From Lachnospiraceae bacterium UBA7086 (GTDB lineage Bacteria > Bacillota > Clostridia > Lachnospirales > Lachnospiraceae), in assembly GCA_002492525.1 (NCBI GenBank), contig DKZA01000051.1:1-31033 (forward strand): a stretch of 31,033 nt of DNA. The letters are read 5' to 3'. Under the pieces are notes generated by a model that was given only the letters and a program-made list of their open reading frames with translations, had not been told where the DNA came from and searched no databases. This document shows, in pieces, positions 15,689-23,308 of this stretch. The position numbers were made by a program, and so were the translations under genes. Every line of letters starts with the position of its first letter. Position 1 is the stretch's first letter.

Positions 15689-16675
15689 ATGAGACAAGGG
15701 AAAATATCGGAGAACGTATTAAAACGTTCTGTATTAAGAAAGATAAAGACATACAGGGAAGAAGTGATCAGTGGCGCAGGGATAGGGAAAGACTGCGCCA
15801 TTTTGGCGCATGGAGAAGGGATGCAAATCGTACTGTCAACCACACCGGTGACGGCACCGCCTGCAGAACTTGGACGGTATGCAGTGCCTATGGCGCTCAA
15901 TAATGTGGCGGCGGCAGGCGCAGAACCGTTAGGGGTACTCCTGACAATCCTTTTGCCGGAAGAGACAGAGGAAACGGAACTTGCCCGGTTGATGGAGCAG
16001 ACACAGGAAATATGCAGTATGCTGCATGCACAGATTCTGGGTGGGCATACCGAGGTCACTGCCGTGGTCAGAGAGCCTGTGATGACAGTGACCGGCGTAG
16101 GGCAAAGGGAGGCCTCTTTGGCGAAGCGGCTGCCGGGTATTGCGCCGGGACAGGATATTGTGGTGAGTAAGTGGATCGGACTGGAAGGAACGGCACGGCT
16201 TGCAAAACGCTATCGGATGGAACTTGCTCAGAGATTCCCCATGCGTATGATAGAAGATGCGGCCGATTACGACAGATTTCTGTCTATCATACCGGAGGCC
16301 GCCACCGCCGTGAAGTCCGGCGTTTGCGGTATGCACGATGTTTCCCGGGGAGGAATATTTGCAGCCTTATGGGAGATGGCATCCGGGGCAGGCGTTGGAC
16401 TAAATGTGAATCTTAAGAAAATACCGGTGCGGCAGGAGACGATAGAGATCTGCGAATATTTTGGTTTAAATCCCTATGAGCTTCTGTCGGGCGGATGTCT
16501 GATGATGACGGCATGGGATGGAGAGAAGCTGGCTGCGGAACTTGCCGGGGCAAAGATACCTGTGGTGGTGGTGGGCAAGACCAATGACAGTCATGACAGG
16601 GTGTTATATCATGGCGAGGAAAAGCGCTTTTTGGATATGCCGAAAACAGATCAGATTTATCATATCTTTGCATAA
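15689..16675 (+). CDS. AIR-synthase/HypE-like ATP-binding protein
   Basis: The 328-residue protein has the two-domain PurM/HypE/ThiL fold. The N-terminal half shows GIGKDCAIL and NNVAAAGAEPLGV; then GGHTEVT and VMTVTGVGQ; the C-terminal half has HDVSRGGIFAALWEMA and LLSGGCLMM. HypE proteins end in a conserved Cys motif that carries the carbamoyl group in hydrogenase maturation. This protein ends in QIYHIFA, so it is not a functional HypE by that criterion, and its substrate is unknown. AGGG precedes the ATG. It is followed 19 bases later by an Lrp/AsnC regulator and an aminotransferase, and may share their transcript. Confidence 0.8.
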   Translation: MRQGKISENVLKRSVLRKIKTYREEVISGAGIGKDCAILAHGEGMQIVLSTTPVTAPPAELGRYAVPMALNNVAAAGAEPLGVLLTILLPEETEETELARLMEQTQEICSMLHAQILGGHTEVTAVVREPVMTVTGVGQREASLAKRLPGIAPGQDIVVSKWIGLEGTARLAKRYRMELAQRFPMRMIEDAADYDRFLSIIPEAATAVKSGVCGMHDVSRGGIFAALWEMASGAGVGLNVNLKKIPVRQETIEICEYFGLNPYELLSGGCLMMTAWDGEKLAAELAGAKIPVVVVGKTNDSHDRVLYHGEEKRFLDMPKTDQIYHIFA

Positions 16676-16694
16676 AGTAGAGGAGGAAATAATC

Positions 16695-17177
16695 ATGAGA
16701 GAAGAATTGTTGGCGATTGTGGAGAGAAACAGCCGAATTGATTTAAAGGAACTGGCGGTGATTCTTGGCGTCGAAGAGATTGATGTGGTGAATGAGTTGG
16801 AAGCAATGGAAAAGGAGGGAATTATCTGTGGATACCACACGATGATTGACTGGGAAAAAACTTCCATTGAAAAGGTCTCCGCATTGATTGAGGTGCGGGT
16901 GACCCCCCAGAGAGGGCAGGGATTTGACAATATTGCCGAACGCATTTATAAATATCCGGAAGTTACTTCCGTGTATTTGATTTCCGGAGGATATGATCTG
17001 CTTGTTACCCTGGAAGGAAAATCCCTGAAAGAGATTTCCGGATTTGTGTCCGATAAACTGTCAACGCTGGATTCTGTTTTGAGCACGGCGACACATTTTA
17101 TTTTGAAAAAGTACAAGGACCATGGGACGATTCTGGCTAAAAAATACGAAGATACAAGAGAGAAGGTGACACCGTGA
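16695..17177 (+). CDS. Lrp/AsnC-family transcriptional regulator
   Basis: The 160-residue protein has an N-terminal winged HTH (residues about 5-55; RIDLKELAVILGVEE and the EKEGIICGYHTMIDW wing) and a C-terminal RAM/ligand-binding domain (about 65-145; ALIEVRVTP and VYLISGGYDLLVTLEG). Such proteins bind amino acids and control amino-acid metabolism genes. The frame is open further upstream, but AGGAGG at 16681-16686 lies eight bases before the ATG at 16695 and the family starts there. The stop overlaps the start of the aminotransferase gene (GTGA), so translation is coupled, and regulation of that gene is likely. Confidence 0.93.
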   Translation: MREELLAIVERNSRIDLKELAVILGVEEIDVVNELEAMEKEGIICGYHTMIDWEKTSIEKVSALIEVRVTPQRGQGFDNIAERIYKYPEVTSVYLISGGYDLLVTLEGKSLKEISGFVSDKLSTLDSVLSTATHFILKKYKDHGTILAKKYEDTREKVTP

Positions 17178-18346
17178 AAGATTTGTTATCCAAACAGGCG
17201 GTCAATTTGAAACCCTCGGGTATCCGGAAATTTTTTGATATTGTCAGTGAGATGGATGACGCGATTTCTCTCGGTGTGGGTGAGCCGGATTTTGATACAC
17301 CATGGCATATTAGGGACGAGGGTATCTATTCGCTGGAAAAAGGGCGTACCTTTTATACGTCTAACAGCGGTTTGAAGGAATTGAGAGAAGAAATATGCCA
17401 TTATATGAAGAGAAAACATGGTGTTACTTATGACCCGTTACACGAAGTGTTGATTACGGTGGGTGGATCCGAGGCGATTGACATCGGACTGCGGGCCGTG
17501 ATTAATCCGGGAGATGAGGTATTGATTCCGCAGCCGAGTTTTGTATCCTATGAACCCTGTGCCATTATGGCCGGCGGCGTGCCCGTGATTATTGAATTGA
17601 AGGCGGAGAACGAGTTTAGGCTGACGGCCCAGGAACTGGAAGATGCTATCACGGAGAAAACCAAGATTCTGATTCTTCCGTTCCCGAACAATCCAACGGG
17701 TGCCATTATGGAGCGCAAAGATTTGGAAGAGATAGCAGAAGTCATTAGAAAACATGACATTCTTGTTATGTCTGATGAAATTTATGCGGAACTGACATAC
17801 AAAGAGAAGCATGTGTCCATCGTGGAGATTGAAGGTATGCAGGAGAGAACCATTCTGATCAATGGTTTTTCCAAAGCTTATGCCATGACCGGATGGAGAT
17901 TAGGGTATGCCTGCGGTCCCAGAGTGATTCTGGAGCAGATGGTGAAGCTTCATCAGTTTGCGATCATGTGCGCACCCACCACAAGCCAGTATGCGGCAGT
18001 AGAGGCATTGCGCAACGGGGATCCGGATGTGTTGGAAATGAAGACAGCTTATAATCAGAGAAGACGTTATCTGATGCACGCTTTTCAAGAGATGGGGCTG
18101 GAATGTTTTGAACCCTTTGGGGCGTTCTATGTGTTCCCTTGCATTAAGGAATTTGGGATGACCAGCGAGGAATTTGCCAATCGCTTCCTGGAAGAAGAGA
18201 AAGTGGCTGTGGTGCCGGGTACGGCGTTCGGTGACTGCGGTGAGGGATATCTGCGGATTTCTTATGCCTATTCTTTGGATAATCTGAAGCTGGCAATCGG
18301 GAAACTGGCAGATTTTGTGGAAAAACTGCGCGCCAAAGCACGCTGA
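17174..18346 (+). CDS. PLP-dependent class I/II aminotransferase
   Basis: The 390-residue protein is a fold-type I aminotransferase of the aspartate/aromatic type. Visible motifs are LGVGEPDFDTP near residue 35, the cofactor-binding turn VGGSEAIDIGL, PNNPTGA, SDEIYAELTY, and the Schiff-base lysine in GFSKAYAMTGWRLGY. The conserved carboxylate-binding Arg is in YLRISYA. Substrate specificity cannot be read from the sequence. The start is GTG at 17174, overlapping the TGA of the Lrp/AsnC gene. Confidence 0.93.
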   Translation: MKDLLSKQAVNLKPSGIRKFFDIVSEMDDAISLGVGEPDFDTPWHIRDEGIYSLEKGRTFYTSNSGLKELREEICHYMKRKHGVTYDPLHEVLITVGGSEAIDIGLRAVINPGDEVLIPQPSFVSYEPCAIMAGGVPVIIELKAENEFRLTAQELEDAITEKTKILILPFPNNPTGAIMERKDLEEIAEVIRKHDILVMSDEIYAELTYKEKHVSIVEIEGMQERTILINGFSKAYAMTGWRLGYACGPRVILEQMVKLHQFAIMCAPTTSQYAAVEALRNGDPDVLEMKTAYNQRRRYLMHAFQEMGLECFEPFGAFYVFPCIKEFGMTSEEFANRFLEEEKVAVVPGTAFGDCGEGYLRISYAYSLDNLKLAIGKLADFVEKLRAKAR

Positions 18347-18390
18347 TTCGTATGCCGCTTGGGGCAAAGACAAAAGCAGGACATATATAT

Positions 18391-18888
18391 ATGAACATTA
18401 TTTTACATCAGCCGGAGATTCCGGCTAATACGGGAAATATCGGCCGTACCTGTGTAGCAACAGGCACGGCGCTTCATCTGATTGAGCCGTTGGGCTTTCG
18501 GCTTGATGAAAAATCAATCAAACGGGCGGGTATGGATTATTGGGAACATCTGGATGTAACCCGCTATATCAATTATAAAGAGTTTCAGGAGAAACATCCG
18601 GGTGTTACGATATGGTATGCCACCACAAAGGCCAGACAGGTCTATTCCGAAGTATCTTTTGGCCTTGATGATTATATTATGTTTGGCAAAGAGAGCGCAG
18701 GGATCCCGGAAGAAATACTGGTGGAGCATCCGGAGCGCTGTATCCGTATTCCGATGCTTGGTAAGATACGGTCATTGAATCTGGCTAATTCTGTGGCGAT
18801 TGTTTTGTATGAGGCGCTTAGGCAGAATCATTTTATGGATATGCAGCTGAAAGGAGAATTGCACCGTCTCTCCTGGGAAAAGCAATAA
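18391..18888 (+). CDS. trmL: tRNA (cytidine/uridine(34)-2'-O)-methyltransferase
   Basis: The 165-residue SPOUT methyltransferase matches TrmL in length and sequence. It begins MNIILHQPEIPANTGNIGR, and the C-terminal knot shows MFGKESAGIPEEIL and IPMLGKIRSLNLANSVAIV. TrmL methylates the ribose of nucleotide 34 in tRNA-Leu anticodons. The reading frame is open to an ATG at 18352, but the family starts at the ATG at 18391, with GCAGG about ten bases upstream. It lies 44 bases after the aminotransferase and ends at a terminator. Confidence 0.93.
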   Translation: MNIILHQPEIPANTGNIGRTCVATGTALHLIEPLGFRLDEKSIKRAGMDYWEHLDVTRYINYKEFQEKHPGVTIWYATTKARQVYSEVSFGLDDYIMFGKESAGIPEEILVEHPERCIRIPMLGKIRSLNLANSVAIVLYEALRQNHFMDMQLKGELHRLSWEKQ

Positions 18889-18905
18889 AGACACAAAATA
18901 GAAGG

Positions 18906-18949
18906 AAAAAGAGGGAAGAGATCTTGGAAAGGGTTTCTTCTCTCTTTTT
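18906..18949 (+). terminator. Intrinsic terminator after trmL
   Basis: AAAAAGAGGGAAGA (18906-18919) pairs with TCTTCTCTCTTTTT (18936-18949) with a single G-U in 14 pairs, and the 3' arm ends in a run of six T. It begins 17 bases after the trmL stop. Confidence 0.88.
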
Positions 18950-18978
18950 TATTCCATAAATAATATATTCCAAACATG

Positions 18979-19027
18979 ATATGTGCATAATGTACATATA
19001 TTTGCTTCTGCATTTATTATAAATGCA
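18979..19027. promoter_or_regulatory. Two dyads upstream of the mgl-type operon
   Basis: ATATGT (18979-18984) and ACATAT (18994-18999) form one inverted repeat. TGCATTTAT (19009-19017) and ATAAATGCA (19019-19027) form a perfect 19-base palindrome. Both lie 75-130 bases upstream of the -10 box of the binding-protein gene, where an activator such as the YesN-type regulator could bind. The assignment of a regulator is inference. Confidence 0.45.
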
Positions 19028-19100
19028 CAATCTACACAAAAAAATCAAAGGATTTTATAGGAAGACAGAAGAATATTCTATGTTTTTAGAAAAAGGGGAT

Positions 19101-19109
19101 TGCTATAAT
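19101..19109 (+). promoter_or_regulatory. Extended -10 promoter of the mglB-like gene
   Basis: TGCTATAAT contains a TGn extension and a consensus TATAAT (19104-19109), 40 bases before the ATG. The -35 region is poor, which fits a promoter that needs an activator. Confidence 0.65.
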
Positions 19110-19148
19110 AACAATGCAACATAAAACAAATTTTGTGGGAGGTAGAAA

Positions 19149-20264
19149 ATGAAAAAGAAAATTTTAAGCGCTATTCTGGCGACAGCAATGATGGCAACGA
19201 TTATCACAGGATGCGGCGGCAGTAACGAGCAGCCAGCGGCAGCACCCGTAGCACAGGAGCCTGCGGCAGAGGCAGAGGCACCTGCGGCTGAAGAACCCGC
19301 AGCAGAGGCACCTGCAGCAGAGGCATCCGGCAGCCTTGCAGACAAGAAGGTGGGTGTATGTATTTATCAGTTCTCTGATAACTTCATGACCCTGTTCCGT
19401 ACAGAGCTTGAGAATTATCTGATTGCACAGGGATTCAGCAAAGAAAATATCAATATTGTTGACGGTGCAAATGACCAGGCAACACAGTCCGGACAGATTG
19501 ATAACTTCATCGCAGAGGGCGTTGATGTATTGATCATTAACCCGGTTAATTCCTCTTCCGCAGAGACCATCACAGATAAGGTTGTGGGAGCAGGCATCCC
19601 GCTGGTATACATCAATCGTGAGCCGGTAGCAGACGAGGAGCAGAGATGGGCTGACAATAACTGGGATGTTACTTATGTAGGCTGTGATGCCCGTCAGTCC
19701 GGTACTTTCCAGGGCGAAATGATCGTAGATCTTGGTCTGGATAAGGTTGATATGAACGGCAACGGCAAAGTAGATTACATCATGGTAGAGGGTGACCCTG
19801 AGAATGTAGACGCACAGTATCGTACAGAGTTCTCCGTTAAGGCTCTTACAGATGCAGGATGGGAAGTGGAATGTCTCAGCGACCAGGTAGGTAACTGGCA
19901 GCAGGATCAGGCACAGGCAATCGTGGCAAATGCACTTGCACAGTATGGTAACGATGTAGAAGTTGTATTCTGTAACAATGATGCTATGGCTCTTGGCGCA
20001 TTACAGGCAATCCAGGCAGCAGACCGTAAAGTCGGTGAGGATATCTACCTGGTAGGCGTGGACGCTCTGTCAGAGGCACTTGAGAATGTATTAGCAGGAA
20101 CCATGACAGGTACCGTATTTAACGATCACTTCTCACAGTCCCACAGTGCGGCAGATGCAGCGATCAATTATCTGACAGGCAAAGGCAATGAGCATTATAT
20201 CGGCTGTGACTACGTGAAAGTTACACAGGATAAGGCACAGGAAGTCCTTGATATGGTTAAATAA
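19149..20264 (+). CDS. mglB: Galactose/glucose-binding lipoprotein of ABC transporter (MglB-like)
   Basis: The 371-residue lipoprotein has a signal peptide with lipobox ITGC (Cys at residue 22), an Ala/Glu/Pro-rich linker to about residue 60, and a periplasmic-binding-protein domain. Ligand residues known from E. coli MglB are mostly conserved: Asp in YQFSDNF, Asn in NPVNSS, Asp and Arg in ENVDAQYRTE, Trp in GNWQQDQAQ, Asn in CNNDAMALGA, Asp in VGVDALS and Asn in VFNDH. The ligand His is replaced by Asn219. A calcium-loop-like DMNGNGKVD is present. It binds hexose outside the membrane and delivers it to the downstream ATPase and permease. Very uniform codon use suggests high expression. AGGAGGT-like bases precede the ATG. 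Confidence 0.92.
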   Translation: MKKKILSAILATAMMATIITGCGGSNEQPAAAPVAQEPAAEAEAPAAEEPAAEAPAAEASGSLADKKVGVCIYQFSDNFMTLFRTELENYLIAQGFSKENINIVDGANDQATQSGQIDNFIAEGVDVLIINPVNSSSAETITDKVVGAGIPLVYINREPVADEEQRWADNNWDVTYVGCDARQSGTFQGEMIVDLGLDKVDMNGNGKVDYIMVEGDPENVDAQYRTEFSVKALTDAGWEVECLSDQVGNWQQDQAQAIVANALAQYGNDVEVVFCNNDAMALGALQAIQAADRKVGEDIYLVGVDALSEALENVLAGTMTGTVFNDHFSQSHSAADAAINYLTGKGNEHYIGCDYVKVTQDKAQEVLDMVK

Positions 20265-20301
20265 TTCCTGTAGTTGATCATTATTTGACAGGAAGTAATA
20301 T

Positions 20302-20338
20302 GGTGCGGGTGATGCGATAGCGGCATCCGCACCTTTTT
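20302..20338 (+). terminator. Intercistronic attenuator between mglB-like and mglA-like genes
   Basis: GGTGCGG (20302-20308) pairs with CCGCACC (20327-20333), with ATGC/GCAT extending the stem inside, followed by TTTTT (20334-20338). It lies within the operon, 16 bases before the next ATG, so partial termination would give more binding protein than transporter, as is common in such operons. Confidence 0.85.
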
Positions 20339-20354
20339 CAGAAGGAGGGGTAAA

Positions 20355-21863
20355 ATGGCTGACTATAAACTGGAGCTTAAGGGAATCTGCAAGTCATTTC
20401 CAGGTGTAAAAGCATTGGACAATGTGCAGCTGTCTCTTCGTCCAGGTACAGTTCACGCTCTGATGGGTGAAAACGGAGCAGGGAAATCCACATTGATGAA
20501 ATGCTTGTTTGGCATCTATAAAATGGATCAGGGTGAGATTATTCTGGATGGTCAGAAGATTGAGATCGGGAATCCGGACGAAGCGATGAAACATGGCATT
20601 GCCATGGTGCATCAGGAGTTACAGCCTGTACTGGCAAGAAGTGTGGGAGAGAATCTTTATCTTGGAAGATTTCCCGTCAAAAAATTTGGACCGCTTAAGA
20701 TTGTTGACCATAAAAAGATGTATGCAGATACAGAGATGTGGTTAAAAGAAGTGAAGATGGATTTTCCGGCCAAAGCACAGCTTGGTACACTTTCTATCGG
20801 ACAGATGCAGTCTGTGGAAATAGCGAAGGCGGTATCACAGCAGGCTAAAGTTGTTATTTTTGATGAACCCACATCGTCTCTTTCGGATAATGAGGTGGAA
20901 GCATTGTTCCGCATTATGAATGATCTGCGGGACAAGGGAGTCACCATGGTATATATTTCTCATAAAATGGATGAGATCAAACGCATTGCCGACGATATCA
21001 CGGTTATGCGGGACGGTACCTATGTTGGAACCTGGAGAGCCGAAGAGCTCAGCACGGACCAGATCATTGAAAAGATGGTAGGACGTGAGCTTACCAATAT
21101 TTATCCGGAGAAAGAGCAGGACATAGGCGAAGTGGTGATGGAAGTAAAGAATCTGTGTTCCATTCACGGCAACTCTTTCCAGGATGTAAGTTTTACGCTC
21201 CGCAAAGGAGAAATTCTCGGCTTTGGAGGTTTGGTAGGCGCTCAGCGGACAGAGCTGATGGAAGGTATTTTCGGAATCCGGAATGTGGCTTCCGGTGAAA
21301 TTTTGATTCATGGTGAAAAGGTGAAGATCAAGCATCCCATTGATGCTATGAACGCAGGAATCGGCCTGATTACGGAAGACCGCAGAGGAAACGGGATTTT
21401 CGGGTGTCTTTCCGTGAAAGATAATGTGGGTGTGTCAGTCTATAAGAAAAATCTGCTGGCAAAATTCATTCTTGACCATAAGACGATCAATAAAATAGTA
21501 GATGACAGTATTAAGATGCTGAATATTAAGACCCCCAGTATGAAACAGCATATTTCTAATCTTTCCGGCGGTAATCAGCAGAAGGTTATCGTATCCAGAT
21601 GGCTGGCGAATGATCCGGATATTCTGATCATGGATGAACCTACCCGCGGTATTGATGTGGGAGCAAAACATGAGATATATGAAATCATGAGATCTCTGGC
21701 AAAGCAGGGCAAGGCCATTATCATGATCTCTTCGGAAATGCCGGAACTTCTGGGCATGGCGGACAGGATCTGTGTTATGTGTAATGGAAAACTGACTGGT
21801 GAGCTGGACAATCAGGATGAGATGACACAGGAAAAAGTTATGGCGTTTGCGACGCAGTTTTGA
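20355..21863 (+). CDS. mglA: Sugar ABC transporter ATP-binding protein (MglA-like)
   Basis: The 502-residue protein has two fused ABC domains, as in MglA, RbsA and XylG. The first has Walker A GENGAGKST near residue 38, signature LSIGQMQSVEIAKAV and Walker B VVIFDEPTSSL. The second (from about residue 255) has a degenerate Walker A in GGLVGAQRTEL, a good signature LSGGNQQKVIVSRWL and Walker B ILIMDEPTRGID. The degenerate second site is normal for this family. It energises hexose import at the inner face of the membrane. AGAAGGAGGGG gives a strong ribosome site, and the permease gene follows after 18 bases. Confidence 0.94.
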   Translation: MADYKLELKGICKSFPGVKALDNVQLSLRPGTVHALMGENGAGKSTLMKCLFGIYKMDQGEIILDGQKIEIGNPDEAMKHGIAMVHQELQPVLARSVGENLYLGRFPVKKFGPLKIVDHKKMYADTEMWLKEVKMDFPAKAQLGTLSIGQMQSVEIAKAVSQQAKVVIFDEPTSSLSDNEVEALFRIMNDLRDKGVTMVYISHKMDEIKRIADDITVMRDGTYVGTWRAEELSTDQIIEKMVGRELTNIYPEKEQDIGEVVMEVKNLCSIHGNSFQDVSFTLRKGEILGFGGLVGAQRTELMEGIFGIRNVASGEILIHGEKVKIKHPIDAMNAGIGLITEDRRGNGIFGCLSVKDNVGVSVYKKNLLAKFILDHKTINKIVDDSIKMLNIKTPSMKQHISNLSGGNQQKVIVSRWLANDPDILIMDEPTRGIDVGAKHEIYEIMRSLAKQGKAIIMISSEMPELLGMADRICVMCNGKLTGELDNQDEMTQEKVMAFATQF

Positions 21864-21881
21864 TGGTGGGAGGAGAATAAA

Positions 21882-22871
21882 ATGGCAAAGATGAATCGAA
21901 AGAAAATAAATGATTTTTTAATCAATAACGGCGTTATCATCGTTATGTTTGTCCTGGTTATCTATACCGGATTTACATCGGATAATTTCTTTACATCGAA
22001 TAACCTGATGAATATTTTGATGAATATCAGTGCAAGACTTGTAATAGCGCTGGGTATTGCGGGTTGTGTCATTACTGCCGGATGTGATCTGTCTGCCGGA
22101 CGTATGATCGGCTTTGGCGGCTGTATTGCAGGAACCTTGCTGCAAAAGATGGATTATTCCAATAAGTTTTTCCCGGATATGGAGCCGCTCAATCCCTTTA
22201 TAGCATTGCTTATTGTAATGGTGATCTGTGCATTGTTTGGAACGGTTACGGGATTCTTTATCGCGTATTTAAGCGTGCCGCCCTTCATTGCAACGCTGGC
22301 AATGATGGAGATTGTATATGGCATATCCATGATCTATACGAAGGCTACACCTCTTGGGGGATATGTGAAGGCATATACGGATATTGGCAGCGGAAAGTTC
22401 CTGGGCATTAATTATCTGATATGGATTGCCGTGATCGTGGCGGCGATTACGTGGTTTATCTTTAATATGACACGCCACGGTAAATATATGTATGCGATCG
22501 GCGGCAATATGCAGGCGGCGGAAGTGGCCGGTGTGCCGGTAAAGTTAACGTTGATTTTGATCTATATGAAGGCGGCAGCTATGTATGGACTTGCCGGATT
22601 TATGCTCGGTGCAAAGTCAGGAGGCGCTTCGGTACAGTTGGGATATGGTTATGAGATGGAAGCCATTGCTGCCTGTACTATCGGCGGTGTGTCCGTCACA
22701 GGCGGCCGGGGCAGAGTCAGCTCGGCTGTCATCGGTGTAACTGTCTTTGAACTCCTAAAGGTAGCGCTTCAGTACCTTGGTGTGGATGCGAACGCACAGT
22801 ACATAGCAATCGGTATTGTAATCTTTGTGGCAATTTCGTTGGATATCAGAAAGTATATTGCTAAGAAATAA
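21882..22871 (+). CDS. mglC: Sugar ABC transporter permease (MglC-like)
   Basis: The 329-residue integral membrane protein belongs to the BPD_transp_2 family. About eight to ten hydrophobic segments can be seen, starting at residues 14-32. Family motifs include ITAGCDLSAGRMIGFGG, TPLGGYVKAYTDIGSGKF (cut to TPLGGYVKA), GGNMQAAEVAGVPV and AIAACTIGGVSVTGGRG. It forms the membrane channel for the MglB-type protein and the double ATPase. GGGAGGAG lies upstream of the ATG. A terminator-like hairpin follows. Confidence 0.94.
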   Translation: MAKMNRKKINDFLINNGVIIVMFVLVIYTGFTSDNFFTSNNLMNILMNISARLVIALGIAGCVITAGCDLSAGRMIGFGGCIAGTLLQKMDYSNKFFPDMEPLNPFIALLIVMVICALFGTVTGFFIAYLSVPPFIATLAMMEIVYGISMIYTKATPLGGYVKAYTDIGSGKFLGINYLIWIAVIVAAITWFIFNMTRHGKYMYAIGGNMQAAEVAGVPVKLTLILIYMKAAAMYGLAGFMLGAKSGGASVQLGYGYEMEAIAACTIGGVSVTGGRGRVSSAVIGVTVFELLKVALQYLGVDANAQYIAIGIVIFVAISLDIRKYIAKK

Positions 22872-22883
22872 CAGATTTTACAT

Positions 22884-22914
22884 AGCGGCCGGAGAGAAGC
22901 TTCGGCCGCTGTTT
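22884..22914 (+). terminator. Terminator-like hairpin after mglC
   Basis: AGCGGCCG (22884-22891) pairs perfectly with CGGCCGCT (22903-22910), followed by GTTTT. The T run is short, so read-through into the downstream regulatory genes is possible. Confidence 0.7.
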
Positions 22915-22953
22915 TAACTGGTGGCATTTTAGCTGGTAGAATGGAGGAAGGCT

Positions 22954-23265
22954 ATGCAGAGTGAAGGATTTTTAGAGGTGGCAGGGATTCCCCTATTGTT
23001 ATTTGCGGTTCTTGTTTATTACGGGGTGCGGTTATTGGTTATGAAAGATGTTACCGCTATACGCGGCAAGCATAAACCGCCGGTAAAAGATACAGCAATG
23101 TACGTTAAGAGCGCCTCTTCGTTGATTTTCTTTTTGGCGTTTGCTACATTGGTCATGGCCTTTCTTATGTTTATTAATACGTATGCGGCATTGGGAGAGT
23201 TTATAGCAGCAACTCTTATTATGGGTATTTTGTGGCGCCGTATGGAACAAAAATACGGAGGCTGA
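22954..23265 (+). CDS. Small membrane protein of unknown function
   Basis: I do not recognise this 103-residue protein. It has hydrophobic segments at about residues 9-29, 51-72 and possibly 73-92, separated by a basic hydrophilic loop (MKDVTAIRGKHKPPVKD), so it probably spans the membrane two or three times. GGAGG lies seven bases before the ATG. It stands between the transporter and the YesN/YesM pair, 43 bases before the regulator gene. Its position suggests a role with the kinase or the transporter, but nothing in the sequence shows one. Confidence 0.75.
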   Translation: MQSEGFLEVAGIPLLLFAVLVYYGVRLLVMKDVTAIRGKHKPPVKDTAMYVKSASSLIFFLAFATLVMAFLMFINTYAALGEFIAATLIMGILWRRMEQKYGG

Positions 23266-23308
23266 GATTTGGGTATAGGTAAAACAGGATGGGGAGGAGA
23301 GAAGGGAA

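Noticed and set aside
15247..16059. Long minus-strand frame over the VanW end and AIR-synthase-like start
   Set aside because: Composition and lack of motifs mark it as a shadow; both plus-strand genes show conserved family motifs there.
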